A program made the translations under genes and the position numbers. From Devosia sp. 67-54 (GTDB lineage: Bacteria; Pseudomonadota; Alphaproteobacteria; Rhizobiales; Devosiaceae), in assembly GCF_001899075.1 (NCBI RefSeq), contig NZ_MKVA01000006.1, forward strand, positions 310,001 through 374,000: DNA of 64,000 bases, read 5' to 3'. This document shows, one piece after another, positions 27,019 through 36,245 of this stretch (its first letter is position 1; each line of letters opens with the position of its first letter). Below the pieces are notes generated by a model that worked only from the letters and a program-made list of their open reading frames with translations, was not told where the DNA came from and did not search any database.

Positions 27019-29360
27019 TGCCCACCGTTCCAACCTACGAGCGACAGGTCAGCCCGCGGCCGATCCTCCAGCAGAGCCTTACGACACAAGCATCGCCAGC
27101 GGCGTTCGGCGCTGATGTTGCGCGCGGCATCGGAAGCGTTGGGCAGGGATTGCTGGATGCCTCGCAGGCGGCAGGCCATGTTCGCACCCTGGAGGACAAC
27201 GCGGCGGCCCAGGATGCTGAGGTCGAGTATTCGAACTGGCTTCGCGAACGGACATACGGCGATGGTGGATTTCTCACGCTGAGCGGTGCGGCGGCAGTCG
27301 ACGGACAAAAGCAGTTTCAGCGCGATCTTGATACCCAGCAGCTTGCGATTTCGAGCAAACTGGCCGGCCGCCCCGGTGCGCAGAACGCATTCAAACTCGC
27401 GACGGAAAGCCGCAAGCTGTCGATCCTTCAGGATGCCGCCGTCCATGTTGCGAGCGAAAGGAAGGCATGGATCGTCAACGCTGCATCGGCGCGTGCGATC
27501 AGCTTCGCCGAGGACGCCGCCGACGCTTGGCAGAACCCAACCAAAGTGCAGGAAAGCATCGCGGCCGGGCTGAAGCAACTCGACCAACAGGCCGCCTTGC
27601 AAGGATGGGGCGCTGACCTGCTGAAGCAGAAGGCCGCCACTTACCGATCGGCGGTGATGGGCAGCGTGCTCCTCAACCAGGCCCAGGCCGATCCGGTCGC
27701 GGCCGCCAGCTATTTGTTCGCGCATCCCGACGAACTGACGGCGCAGGACAGCATGGAGGTCTGGAACCGTATTTCGACACCGTTGCGTGCCGCCGCCGCG
27801 CAGGGTGCGACAATCACTGCCGATGGGTCGATCAAGTTCAGCGATGCCGCATCGGCGCTGCTGGACAAGATGCCGGACGCCATTGGGCGCGAGCTTCGCG
27901 ATGGTGTCGCGCAGGAACTCGTGCGGCAGCGTACTGCTCTTGCCGAGGAGGCGAAGGTCGAGCGGGCGCAACATAGGGACGCAGTGACGCTCGGTATCGT
28001 CACAGGCAAGGTTGCGAGCGAAGAAACGATTCTCCGCGACCCGATGCTGGACGATGGCGACAAGGCTACGCTGATCGGCAAGTTCCGTAGCGAGCAGGGG
28101 GCGACTGCCGGCGCGCGCGACTTCCTCGGCAAGCTCGGCGTCGGCACGGCTCCGACGCTGAACCCATATGACGGTGCCGACCAGGCGCTTTCGGAAAAGT
28201 CCTATGGGCTGCTGATACAGTCCGTGCCGGCAGAACAGCAGGCGAGCGCGACGGCGCAGTTCGTCGCCGAAACCGGCATGGTGCCGAAGGCCGTTGTTGC
28301 CAGTGTCCGGCTCGGCCTCAATTCCAACGACAAAGGCAAGGTGGCGGCTGCGCTCCAGCAGTCGGCGGCGCTCGCCGACACTGCGCCGAACGCACTTGCG
28401 GCAATGGATCACGGCAAGGAATTGCTCGATGCCGCCGCGACATTTTCGGAGCTTGTCGACGGGCAGGGCAAGAGCGTCGAGGAGGCCGCGACGTTCGTTG
28501 TCGATCAGCGCAACCCCGCGAAGAAGGCCGAAGCCCAGGTGCTCAAGGATGGCTGGACGAAAGCCGCCAAGAGCTTTGCGGTCAGCGACGTGCTCGCGGC
28601 GTTCGGCGACAACTGGTTGCCGGGCGGTCCGGTCGCCGGCCTCAACCCCGGTCAGGAGGCGGCTTTGACCGCGGACTATCTCGGGGCGGCCGAGCGCGCG
28701 TTCACTGGTCCAGCGCATGGCGATGCCAATATCGCCAAGACGATGGCGTTGCAGGAAATGCATCGCGCATATGGCATCTCGTCGGTGTCCGGCCAGCCGG
28801 TGATCACGAAATTTCCGCCGGAGAATTTTTACCCGGCGATCGACGGCTCGCAGTCATACATCCGCGACCTGGCGATGAAGGACGCTCGCTCGATCGTGCC
28901 CAACGCCACAAACGTCATGCTGGTCGCGACACCGGAAACGGCGCAGGACGTGCGCGCCGGCCAGCCGCCTCGGTACAATTTGATGTATCAACTTCCCAGC
29001 GGAGTTTGGGACATGGTGCCGTCAATGTTCGCGGTTAGCGGCGATGAACTGCGGCAGCTTTCGGCGCTGAGCGCCGAGGAACACCAAATTCTGTTCGAAG
29101 GCCACCGGGCGCACGATTCGGCCGAACACGGAAACGGCCTGCCGGCCAACAGCGTCACGGCAATCCCGTTGCTGATCTGGAACCGCATCCTATCCGCGCC
29201 TCTGAAGGGCGACGATGTTCGCGCCGCTGCCCTCGCCGATGTGCAGCGTCGCCGCTCGCAATTGTTGGGCGCGCCGGCCGCCCCGTACCCGATGTCGCCT
29301 GATCTGCAACAGCGGCTCGCCGACTATCAGGCCAAGAACGGTTTCGGGGGTGCTCAATGA
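27018..29360 (+). CDS. Phage internal-virion/ejection-type protein (T7 gp15-like size)
   Basis: 780 residues. The start 'PTVPTYERQVSPRPILQQSLTTQASPAAFGADVARGIGSVGQGLLDASQAA' and the segment 'ERTYGDGGFLTLSGAAAVDGQKQFQRDLDTQQLAISSKLAG' are features I associate with large structural proteins of podovirus-like phages encoded beside a still larger partner. Sequence is mainly helical and Ala-rich, without membrane segments. Gene order and size (780 then 1402 residues) parallel T7 gp15/gp16, which form the tube that carries DNA across the envelope. This is a structural analogy; homology must be tested. Its stop overlaps the next start (ATGA). Confidence 0.6.
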   Translation: MPTVPTYERQVSPRPILQQSLTTQASPAAFGADVARGIGSVGQGLLDASQAAGHVRTLEDNAAAQDAEVEYSNWLRERTYGDGGFLTLSGAAAVDGQKQFQRDLDTQQLAISSKLAGRPGAQNAFKLATESRKLSILQDAAVHVASERKAWIVNAASARAISFAEDAADAWQNPTKVQESIAAGLKQLDQQAALQGWGADLLKQKAATYRSAVMGSVLLNQAQADPVAAASYLFAHPDELTAQDSMEVWNRISTPLRAAAAQGATITADGSIKFSDAASALLDKMPDAIGRELRDGVAQELVRQRTALAEEAKVERAQHRDAVTLGIVTGKVASEETILRDPMLDDGDKATLIGKFRSEQGATAGARDFLGKLGVGTAPTLNPYDGADQALSEKSYGLLIQSVPAEQQASATAQFVAETGMVPKAVVASVRLGLNSNDKGKVAAALQQSAALADTAPNALAAMDHGKELLDAAATFSELVDGQGKSVEEAATFVVDQRNPAKKAEAQVLKDGWTKAAKSFAVSDVLAAFGDNWLPGGPVAGLNPGQEAALTADYLGAAERAFTGPAHGDANIAKTMALQEMHRAYGISSVSGQPVITKFPPENFYPAIDGSQSYIRDLAMKDARSIVPNATNVMLVATPETAQDVRAGQPPRYNLMYQLPSGVWDMVPSMFAVSGDELRQLSALSAEEHQILFEGHRAHDSAEHGNGLPANSVTAIPLLIWNRILSAPLKGDDVRAAALADVQRRRSQLLGAPAAPYPMSPDLQQRLADYQAKNGFGGAQ

Positions 29361-32300
29361 GTCTGGTTCCGCGGCCCGCGCCTTCGCTGTTCGACCCGAA
29401 CGCGCAGGCCATCATCGACATGTCGCCGTCTGCCGAGCCTGCTGCGCCTGGTGCGCTCGACTTGATAGGCGCGGCGTTCCGGCAGGAAAATATTGTCGGT
29501 TCGATCCTCGCACGTCATCGCGCAGATGGCACGCCCGATCCGACTTACAACCCGTGGGCGGACATCAAGGACACGCCCTATGAGGCCCATTGGGATCGCT
29601 TCACCGGCTCGACCAATGCCGGCGAGACGGCCGCCCTGAAGGCCCAGATCGACATGGAGCAGTCCGATCGCAACACCATCGCGGCAGCGGGCGGCTGGGG
29701 CATGCTCGCAACGCTCGGGGCTGGCCTGTTCTCGCCGGAAAACCTCCTGCCGGCCGGCGAAATCTATCGCAGCGCCAAGGGCGGCGAGGCGGTGTTACGC
29801 TCGGCGCTCAGCGGGGCGTCGTATGGCGCGATGTCGGCGGCGCTGGGCGAAAGCGCGCTGGCCGGCTCGCAGGAACTCCGCACCCCGCAGGACAGCGCCA
29901 TCGGCATCGGCAGTGCCGCGCTGCTTGGCGGCGTTCTGGGTGGCGGGCTGTCGGCTATGTTCTCGCGCGCCGACTTCGCGCGCCTCGCCGCCCAGATGGC
30001 TGACGAATCTGTGCACGCGGTCGACTCGGGCGCGCTCGCCGCCAACGAGGCGGCCATGTTCACCCGGCCGGGCCCTTCGTCGGCCGGTGCTGCTGCGAGG
30101 CCTGTTGCCAGCCTCGATGAAAATTCGATCGCTGGCCGGGCCGCGCAGATCGCCGGTGGCGCGGTGCGCAATCTCAATCCGGTGTTGCGCGCCTTGCATT
30201 CGCCCTCGGCGATCATGCGCGACGTGGCGACGCGCCTGTTTGAAAATCCCGTCTACATGAAGAAAAACCTCGAAGGCGTCGCCTCCGATCCCGGCGTTGA
30301 AACGCTGGTCAAGGAATACACCCGCGGCGCGGTGTCGAAGGCGATGGAGGCCGCGAATGCCGCTTATGGGGACTATCGGAAAGCTGGCGGGCAAATGTCG
30401 CGCGGCGACTTCAACGCTGCGGTCGGCAAGGCGATGCGGCGGGGCGATACATCGGCCGATCCCCATGTTACGAAAGCCGCGACGGCGTGGCGGTCTGCGG
30501 TTTTTGATCCGCTGAAACAGAAGGCGATCGAGGCTAGACTTCTGCCGGCAGATGTGCAGCCCGAGACGGCGCTCAGCTACTTCACGCGCGTCTATAACCG
30601 CCCCAGGATCGAGGCCCGCGAGGCCCAGTTCAAAGGCATTGTGCGCCGCTATATCGACCGGTCCATCCGCTCGCTGGAAATGCGCCGCGATGAAATCGAC
30701 ATGGGCAACCGGATCGTCACCGCCGACGCCGCGGCCGAGCGGCTGGCGGCCTCGCATGAGCGGCTGTCGCGGCTCGATGCGCGGCTGGCCGATCGGGCGG
30801 CAGTTCGTCGCCGCAAGCTCACCGAGCTTCAGGATGTCGAACAGCAGCGGTTCATGGCGAACCAGGAGCGCCCCCCGGCCGAACTGGCGCGCCTGCTGCG
30901 CAACGCCGATCAGAACAGCCACATGCTCACCACACTGCGCGAGGCGCGGGCGGCACGGCGATCGGCCGCGGCTAAGGCTCCGTTTCACGAACGCTCGCCG
31001 ATCCTCGCGATGGTCAAGCGGAAGGGCGGCGTGCGTGTTGGCTCCACGCTCGACGGCGAGCTTCGCGCGATGGGCGTTACGCCGACGACGCATCCGGGGC
31101 TGTTCCGCAGCAATGGCGGCCTCGGCCGGCTCGACAACCTCGCATGGGACGAGGAGCCAGCGATTTTTGAGAATCTGCCGGCAGGTGCTGACGGCTATGC
31201 CGATGAGCGGGCGGTGATGGACGCCATCCGCGAGGAGCTCGCCGGCAATCCGCTGCGCACGCATGAGCAGCGCACCGCAGAGGCGAATGCCGATGCGCTC
31301 TCGTCTTGGGCCGAGGAATGGCTTCACCGGCTTGGGCTCGCATCCGACACCACGGTCGGCGCGGCGCGGGGGGTAGTGCGCAAAATTGTGGGGGCGGAAG
31401 CGCATGCTGATGATCTGGTCGCGCGTGGCGAGCGGTTGACGCGCGAGCTTCAGGCGTTCGATGAGGCGACCGAAGCGCTGTCCAGTGAGCGGTTGATCTC
31501 CGCTGAAGAAGCCCGCACCGCGGGGGAGGAAGTCCAGCGCCTAAACGAGGAAATCATCCGGGCGCAGCAATTCGCCAACGCCTCGCCGGCCGTGTCGATC
31601 ATGGTGGACTATGCCAAGGTGCGGCGCGACCTGTTCAAGGCCCGGATGCGTGAACGCGACCTCGGCCGCCGTGTCGAAGCGCTCACCGCGATCCGCGACA
31701 GCGGTCGAGCCAACGACGCCATGCTGGCTGATCTCTGGGCGAAGACCGAGGACCTGACGCGTGTCGGCGATCAGGTGCAGCGGCTGGTTGCGCGGGTTGA
31801 AAAGCTTCAGCCCAAGGTGCCGAAGCTGCGGCAGGAATTGCCGGAGTTTTTGAATGAGGCGGATCGAGCCGACTACATCAGCGAGGTCGTGGACAACATC
31901 TTCAATTCCGTCACCGGTCGAAATGTCGATGGCGATGTGCCGCGCGACATTGTTGCGGCCACACGCGGGCCGCTCAGAGAGCGCACGTTCCATATCCCCG
32001 ATTCGGAAATCGAGGATTTCCTTGAGCATGATGTCGAGGCGATCGGCCGGCGCTACGCCCGCGTGATGGCGTCAGACATTGAGCTCACCAAGGCCTTCGG
32101 GCGGGCCGATCTGCGCGACCAGATCGACGCGGTGAAGCGCCAATACGGGGATCTGCGACGGGCGATCGAAGACGGCATCGATCCGCATACCGGCGAAGTC
32201 TTGGCGATGCAGTTGACTCAGCGCCAGAGGCTTGCAGCGGTGCGGCGGCTGGTTGCGCGCGAGAAGAACGATATCCAGGACTTGCGCGCCCTCCGCGATA

Positions 32301-33565
32301 TGGTGCGGGGAAACTACCTGGCGCGAGAAAATAGCACGAAATTCGCTCGCTACGCGCGTGTGGCCGGCACGATCAACTTCCTGCGGACCATGGGCGGCGT
32401 CACGCTTTCATCGCTGGGCGATGTCGGAAGGACACTGATGGTGCACACGCTCACCGGCACCATGCGGGACGGCCTGATTCCGCTAATGCGCAACCTCAAG
32501 GGATTTCAGATGAGCGTCGCCGAAGCCAAAACGGCCGGCGCGGTGGCCGAACGCATCCTCAACACTCGCATGGCGACCTGGGCGGAAATTACCGATCCAT
32601 ATTCAGTGTCGTCGCCCTTCGAGCGGTTCATGCAGAACACCGCGAACGGCTTTTCGCACCTGACCGGCATGGCCTATTGGAACGATTTCCAAAAGTCCTT
32701 CGCCTCGGTGATCACCCAGAACCGCGTGCTGCGCGGCACGGCGCACTTCTCGAAGCTCGATCACCGTGAGCGAGCCTATCTTGCCTATCTCGGGATCGAC
32801 GGGCAGATGGCCGAGCGCATCGCTAAGCAATTCGAAGCGCATGGCACCACCGAGGACGGAGATATTCGCGTCGCCAATTCCGACGACTGGTCGGATGAGT
32901 GGGCGCGGCGAGTGTATCGCGCAGCGATAAACAAAGATGTCGACACCACCATTATCACCAAGGGCGTCGGCGACGTTCCGCTGTTTTTCAACACGCCAAC
33001 CGGTCGGCTGCTGGGGCAGTTCAAGTCCTTTACTCTTGCTAGCCATCAGCGGGCGCTGATGCGCGGATTGCAGGAACGGCCGATGGGGATGGTTTCCGGG
33101 GTGCTCGTGTCAACTGGCATAGGAATGCTGATCTACTACCTGAAGTCGGTAGAATCGAACCGCACCGCCGATCTCAGCAACAACCCCGGCCGGTGGATCG
33201 CCGAAGGCTTAGACCGGTCGGGCATTTTTGCGATCGCCTTCGAGGCGAATAATACCATCGAAAAAGCGTTTGGCATCGGGGCCTATGGCGCGTTGGCGGC
33301 GGCATTTCCGGGGGCTGATCAGGATGGCAAGGCGTCACGGTACATCGCGCGTTCGACGGCGGCGGCGCTGACCGGGCCAACCGGGGACCTGGTCGACGGC
33401 CTGGTTCGTGCGGTGCAGGCGATCAAGGGCTCGGGCGACGGGCTTAGCAAGGGCGACATCACTGCATTCAAGCGGCTTATCCCCGGCGCAACACTGCCGG
33501 GTATCCGCTCCTTGGTCGAATATCTCGGCGCACCCGCAGCCGAGGCAGCGACCGGCGCGCGTTGA
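29357..33565 (+). CDS. Very large phage internal-virion-type protein (T7 gp16-like)
   Basis: 1402 residues, the longest gene in the window. Near the N-terminus: 'NPWADIKDTPYEAHWDRFTGSTNAGETAALKAQIDMEQSDRNTIAAAGGWG', then Ala/Gly-rich hydrophobic stretches ('GIGSAALLGGVLGGGLSAMF'), long charged coiled coils, and a C-terminal part 'GRLLGQFKSFTLASHQRALMRGLQERPMGMVSGVLVSTGIGMLIYYLKSVESNR'. The QFKSF-type C-terminus and the amphipathic segments recall gp16-like ejection proteins, which insert in the host membrane during DNA entry. No lysozyme domain is evident within it; a muramidase-like protein follows separately. Assignment is by general resemblance and context. Confidence 0.58.
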   Translation: MSLVPRPAPSLFDPNAQAIIDMSPSAEPAAPGALDLIGAAFRQENIVGSILARHRADGTPDPTYNPWADIKDTPYEAHWDRFTGSTNAGETAALKAQIDMEQSDRNTIAAAGGWGMLATLGAGLFSPENLLPAGEIYRSAKGGEAVLRSALSGASYGAMSAALGESALAGSQELRTPQDSAIGIGSAALLGGVLGGGLSAMFSRADFARLAAQMADESVHAVDSGALAANEAAMFTRPGPSSAGAAARPVASLDENSIAGRAAQIAGGAVRNLNPVLRALHSPSAIMRDVATRLFENPVYMKKNLEGVASDPGVETLVKEYTRGAVSKAMEAANAAYGDYRKAGGQMSRGDFNAAVGKAMRRGDTSADPHVTKAATAWRSAVFDPLKQKAIEARLLPADVQPETALSYFTRVYNRPRIEAREAQFKGIVRRYIDRSIRSLEMRRDEIDMGNRIVTADAAAERLAASHERLSRLDARLADRAAVRRRKLTELQDVEQQRFMANQERPPAELARLLRNADQNSHMLTTLREARAARRSAAAKAPFHERSPILAMVKRKGGVRVGSTLDGELRAMGVTPTTHPGLFRSNGGLGRLDNLAWDEEPAIFENLPAGADGYADERAVMDAIREELAGNPLRTHEQRTAEANADALSSWAEEWLHRLGLASDTTVGAARGVVRKIVGAEAHADDLVARGERLTRELQAFDEATEALSSERLISAEEARTAGEEVQRLNEEIIRAQQFANASPAVSIMVDYAKVRRDLFKARMRERDLGRRVEALTAIRDSGRANDAMLADLWAKTEDLTRVGDQVQRLVARVEKLQPKVPKLRQELPEFLNEADRADYISEVVDNIFNSVTGRNVDGDVPRDIVAATRGPLRERTFHIPDSEIEDFLEHDVEAIGRRYARVMASDIELTKAFGRADLRDQIDAVKRQYGDLRRAIEDGIDPHTGEVLAMQLTQRQRLAAVRRLVAREKNDIQDLRALRDMVRGNYLARENSTKFARYARVAGTINFLRTMGGVTLSSLGDVGRTLMVHTLTGTMRDGLIPLMRNLKGFQMSVAEAKTAGAVAERILNTRMATWAEITDPYSVSSPFERFMQNTANGFSHLTGMAYWNDFQKSFASVITQNRVLRGTAHFSKLDHRERAYLAYLGIDGQMAERIAKQFEAHGTTEDGDIRVANSDDWSDEWARRVYRAAINKDVDTTIITKGVGDVPLFFNTPTGRLLGQFKSFTLASHQRALMRGLQERPMGMVSGVLVSTGIGMLIYYLKSVESNRTADLSNNPGRWIAEGLDRSGIFAIAFEANNTIEKAFGIGAYGALAAAFPGADQDGKASRYIARSTAAALTGPTGDLVDGLVRAVQAIKGSGDGLSKGDITAFKRLIPGATLPGIRSLVEYLGAPAAEAATGAR

Positions 33566-33574
33566 GGGGACCGC

Positions 33575-35215
33575 ATGGCGACAACGACACAAGACCTGCT
33601 CGACTTCATCGGCTGGCACGAGGCGCGCGGGAACTACAACGCTTATTATGGTCATGCCGCAAACCAGCTGGTCGATTTCTCGAAGATGACGGTTGCCGAG
33701 GTCCGCCAGTGGCAGCGCGACTACCTAGCGGCCGGCTCGCCATCGTCGGCTGTCGGAAAATACCAGATCGTCTCGAAGACGCTGAAGTCCCTTGTGCGGG
33801 CCGGCGTTGTTTCGAACAGCGACAAATTCGATGCCGCGACCCAGGACAAGCTTGGCGCGGCCCTGCTGCGGGCGCGCGGCTATGACCAGTATGCGGCCGG
33901 CAAGATCAGCGCCGAGGCTTTCGGCAACCGCCTGGCACGCGAATGGGCCGCCCTGCCGGTGCTGACCGGCGCGAGCGCGGGACGTTCATACTACGCGGGC
34001 GACGGTTTGAACCGAGCTCACACCACTGTCGGAGCGGTGCTGTCGCTGCTCAACGGGCATCCGACGCCGGAAGCCTACATCCCCGAAAGCCGCGTTGCGT
34101 CCGAGCTCGACGTGTCGCGGCCGACCTCGCTGGCTCAACTCATCGCAGGCGGTGCCGGAGCGTCCAGCGTGCCGTTGCCGCGGCCCCGCCCGCTGTTCGC
34201 ACCCCTGCCGGCCCCGGAGCCGCTGAGGCCGCCTGTGGCATCGCCGCCAGCGACGATCCTCGGCGGCGCGGCGCTAACTGGCAAGGCGGCGCGCCCTGCC
34301 GCCGTCAGCACGATCCTTGGCGGGGGCAGCGGCGTGTCCAATGCCGGCGTCTCCTCGGGCCGCAAGCTGCCGAACCCGACCGCGAGTGAAGCCCGCGCCG
34401 AACAGGCGCTTGGGCGCAAGGCCGCAGCGACGCCGGCTGCGCGGTCGATCGTGCCGGCGCTCGGCCGCTCGGCTGAACAGGTGGCGCGCGATGAGCAGAA
34501 CGCGATCCAGTCCGGATACCGTGCGGTCCAGGAGGGCAACTTCCCGGCCGCACCGAACGCGCCGAAGCAGCCGACCACCACGACGCCGGTCGCCGCCTTG
34601 AGCCAGCCCAGCGGCGTGCAGAAGTCGACCACGGTCTATGTGCGGCCGGACGGGGCGACGCGGACGGTCGACCTGGCCGGCAGTGTGCAGATGGCAAAAG
34701 CGATCGCCGCGCCAACGCTCGCCGAGACGCGCGCCGAGCAGTCGATCGCGCGCAGCGCGCTGACCCGCACTATCACAGTCGAGGAGGACAACCCCGAATA
34801 TTACGACTGGCTACACACCTACGCCAACGCCTCGGGCTCGCCCGACGATCGCGATGCGCGCTCCGCGATGTCGAAGCTCGCGCTCGGCATTGCTGGCGGC
34901 GTAGCTGCTCGCATGCCGGCCGCGCCGCCGCGGAGGATCACTGTCACCAAGACCGTGCCGGTCCATGCCAGCACCGCGCCTGCGGCGAACCGTTTAAGCG
35001 TTCAGCAGCAGCTTGCGGCTCAACAGGCGGCGAAGGCGCGCGCGGCCATCCTGTCCGCCTACACGCAAGCCGCGCGGTCGAGCATGCCGCAGGCCGGGCA
35101 GACCATCATGACCGAAAACAATGGGGCGCAGATCGTCGGCTCGCGCCTGAATGGGTCCGAACGCGGCTACACGGTGACGAACGACAATTGGTTCAACAGC
35201 GTGCGCGGGCTGTAG
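33575..35215 (+). CDS. Muramidase-like protein with long Ala/Pro-rich tail
   Basis: 546 residues. The first 155 or so look like a lysozyme-superfamily domain: 'DLLDFIGWHEARGNYNAYYGHAANQLVDFSKMTVAEVRQWQ' with a candidate catalytic Glu in 'WHEARGNYNAYYG', then 'SSAVGKYQIVSKTLKSLV' and 'YYAGDGLNRAHTTVGAVLSLL'. The remainder is low-complexity linker with two related blocks ('EARAEQALGRKAA', 'ETRAEQSIARSA') and a more ordered end ('MTENNGAQIVGSRLNGSERGYTVTNDNW'). No signal peptide or holin is seen, so a virion-borne wall-opening enzyme is more likely than a lysis endolysin. Begins 9 nt after the 1402-residue gene. Confidence 0.65.
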   Translation: MATTTQDLLDFIGWHEARGNYNAYYGHAANQLVDFSKMTVAEVRQWQRDYLAAGSPSSAVGKYQIVSKTLKSLVRAGVVSNSDKFDAATQDKLGAALLRARGYDQYAAGKISAEAFGNRLAREWAALPVLTGASAGRSYYAGDGLNRAHTTVGAVLSLLNGHPTPEAYIPESRVASELDVSRPTSLAQLIAGGAGASSVPLPRPRPLFAPLPAPEPLRPPVASPPATILGGAALTGKAARPAAVSTILGGGSGVSNAGVSSGRKLPNPTASEARAEQALGRKAAATPAARSIVPALGRSAEQVARDEQNAIQSGYRAVQEGNFPAAPNAPKQPTTTTPVAALSQPSGVQKSTTVYVRPDGATRTVDLAGSVQMAKAIAAPTLAETRAEQSIARSALTRTITVEEDNPEYYDWLHTYANASGSPDDRDARSAMSKLALGIAGGVAARMPAAPPRRITVTKTVPVHASTAPAANRLSVQQQLAAQQAAKARAAILSAYTQAARSSMPQAGQTIMTENNGAQIVGSRLNGSERGYTVTNDNWFNSVRGL

Positions 35216-35240
35216 CGTTGCGAAAAATGCTGCGGTTCAC

Positions 35241-35582
35241 ATGGATCGCATCAAAATTGCGCAACAGAATCAATCGCTTGTGCGCGTTTTCGAAAAGCGA
35301 TATCCCTTGGGAATGAAAACAGTGTTCTTGCTCATGGCTCAATATGACGGCCGCGCGATTATCCCGGCCGAGCTTGTCGCTCGAGACTATTTCCCGCACC
35401 TGGACACCGCGCGGTTCGTCCGCAAGGTCAACGATGGCGACATTACGATTCCGTTGGTGCGGATCGAGGCCAGCCAAAAGTCGGCCATGGGCGTGCACGT
35501 GCAGGACTTGGCCGACTATATCGACAAGCGTCGCGAGGCAGCGCGCAAAGAGTGCGAGCAGCTGACCGGGCGGAAACTCTAA
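35241..35582 (+). CDS. PrtN-like (pyocin activator family) transcription factor
   Basis: 113 residues. 'MKTVFLLMAQYDGRAIIPAELVARDYFPHLDTARFVRKVNDGDITIPLVRIEASQKSAMGVHVQDLADYIDKRREAARKE' matches the pyocin activator PrtN family in length and key stretches. In Pseudomonas PrtN switches on pyocin structural genes and is itself repressed by PrtR. Here it follows the virion-type genes by 25 nt and overlaps tail-to-tail (4 nt) with an XRE-type repressor on the other strand, an arrangement reminiscent of the prtN/prtR switch. Likely the positive late regulator of the element. Confidence 0.82.
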   Translation: MDRIKIAQQNQSLVRVFEKRYPLGMKTVFLLMAQYDGRAIIPAELVARDYFPHLDTARFVRKVNDGDITIPLVRIEASQKSAMGVHVQDLADYIDKRREAARKECEQLTGRKL

Positions 35583-35821
35583 TCCGATCGCACGGCCTTC
35601 CCTCGGCCGTTCTCAGCCATGAACTTCACGCCGGCCGCTTCCAAGGCGCTGGCGATCGCCGCGATCTTCTCCGCTGACACGGGTGTGGCTGGATTGGACC
35701 TTGCGGTCACCGATTCGGCACGGCGCACCGTCACGACAGATACGCCCGCAAGTTCCGCGATCTCCTCTTGCGACCTTCCGAGCAGGATTCTAGCGGCGTG
35801 CAATGAAACCGCGGATTGCAT
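35579..35821 (-). CDS. XRE-family HTH repressor of the element
   Basis: 80 residues from ATG 35821, preceded by GAGGG; a longer frame reaches 35884 but that extension would cover the operator region. HTH: 'ARILLGRSQEEIAELAGVSVVTVRRAESV' (residues 8-36). The rest ('VSAEKIAAIASALEAAGVKFMAENGRGKAVRSD') is the short helical tail usual for such small Cro/CI-like repressors. No LexA-type peptidase domain, so induction must work differently from lambda. It faces a divergent gene at 35906 across a cluster of inverted repeats. Confidence 0.82.
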   Translation of the reverse strand: MQSAVSLHAARILLGRSQEEIAELAGVSVVTVRRAESVTARSNPATPVSAEKIAAIASALEAAGVKFMAENGRGKAVRSD

Positions 35822-35829
35822 TTTCCCTC

Positions 35830-35865
35830 TTGATATCAAATTATCAACTGATATGATCTTATCAG
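35830..35865. promoter_or_regulatory. Operator cluster overlapping a sigma70-like promoter
   Basis: Three symmetric elements overlap or follow closely: TTGATATCAA (35830-35839), TATCAACTGATA (35842-35853) and CTGATA-6bp-TATCAG (35848-35865). All contain the half-site TGATA. On the plus strand TTGATA (35830-35835) and TATGAT (35852-35857) are 16 bp apart, a credible -35/-10 pair driving the gene at 35906, so a bound repressor would block it. The repressor's own start is at 35821. Most likely the genetic switch region of the element. Confidence 0.68.
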
Positions 35866-35905
35866 TCGACACGACTTGTCGCAATAGCCAAGCGGAGCAT
35901 AGAAA

Positions 35906-36163
35906 GTGGCAAAGACCGATCTCACCAATTCCTCATATCGCGTAGCGTTGCTCACGGGCATCGAGCTTCTCGAGGCGCTGATCGCCGAGGCCGACGCAAT
36001 CGACGCGATCCCCGCCGACACTCCCGTTGCGCGCGAGTTCACGATAATCAGCGCGGCCGGCCGTCCCGCACGGAAAATTGCTAAGAAGCTCGCGGCGGCC
36101 GATCGTAGCTGCGCGATCGTCGTTGGCGATCTGGCCGAAATGGCGGCGCGGCTCGCGGCGTGA
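35906..36163 (+). CDS. Hypothetical small protein, first gene of the element's early unit
   Basis: 85 residues, not recognised: 'AKTDLTNSSYRVALLTGIELLEALIAEADAIDAIPADTPVAREFTIISAAGRPARKIAKKLAAADRSCAIVVGDLAEMAARLAA'-type helical sequence. An AAAGTGG stretch precedes the ATG. It lies downstream of the operator cluster, divergent from the repressor, the place of Cro or an early regulator in temperate phages, but no HTH is apparent. Confidence 0.6.
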   Translation: MAKTDLTNSSYRVALLTGIELLEALIAEADAIDAIPADTPVAREFTIISAAGRPARKIAKKLAAADRSCAIVVGDLAEMAARLAA

Positions 36164-36194
36164 GGCCGTTTGACCACGAAACTATTCGCGGCGC

Positions 36195-36233
36195 TGATTG
36201 GTCTATGCGGACAATGTCTGCATAGACCAATCA
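36195..36233. promoter_or_regulatory. 39-bp extended palindrome
   Basis: Arms TGATTGGTCTATGCGGACA (36195-36213) and TGTCTGCATAGACCAATCA (36215-36233) flank a single central A at 36214; 18 of 19 positions pair, the exception being a G/T. Ends 12 nt before the ATG of the second AlpA-like gene. No U-tract. A symmetric site this long fits an operator for a dimer pair, a replication or packaging site, or an RNA hairpin that controls translation of the downstream gene. Confidence 0.65.
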
Positions 36234-36245
36234 TGGAGATTGAGC

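Noticed and set aside
26397-28763. A 788-codon minus-strand frame inside the integrated element
   Set aside because: Lies opposite three overlapping plus-strand genes with coupled starts and stops; composition is typical of shadow frames.
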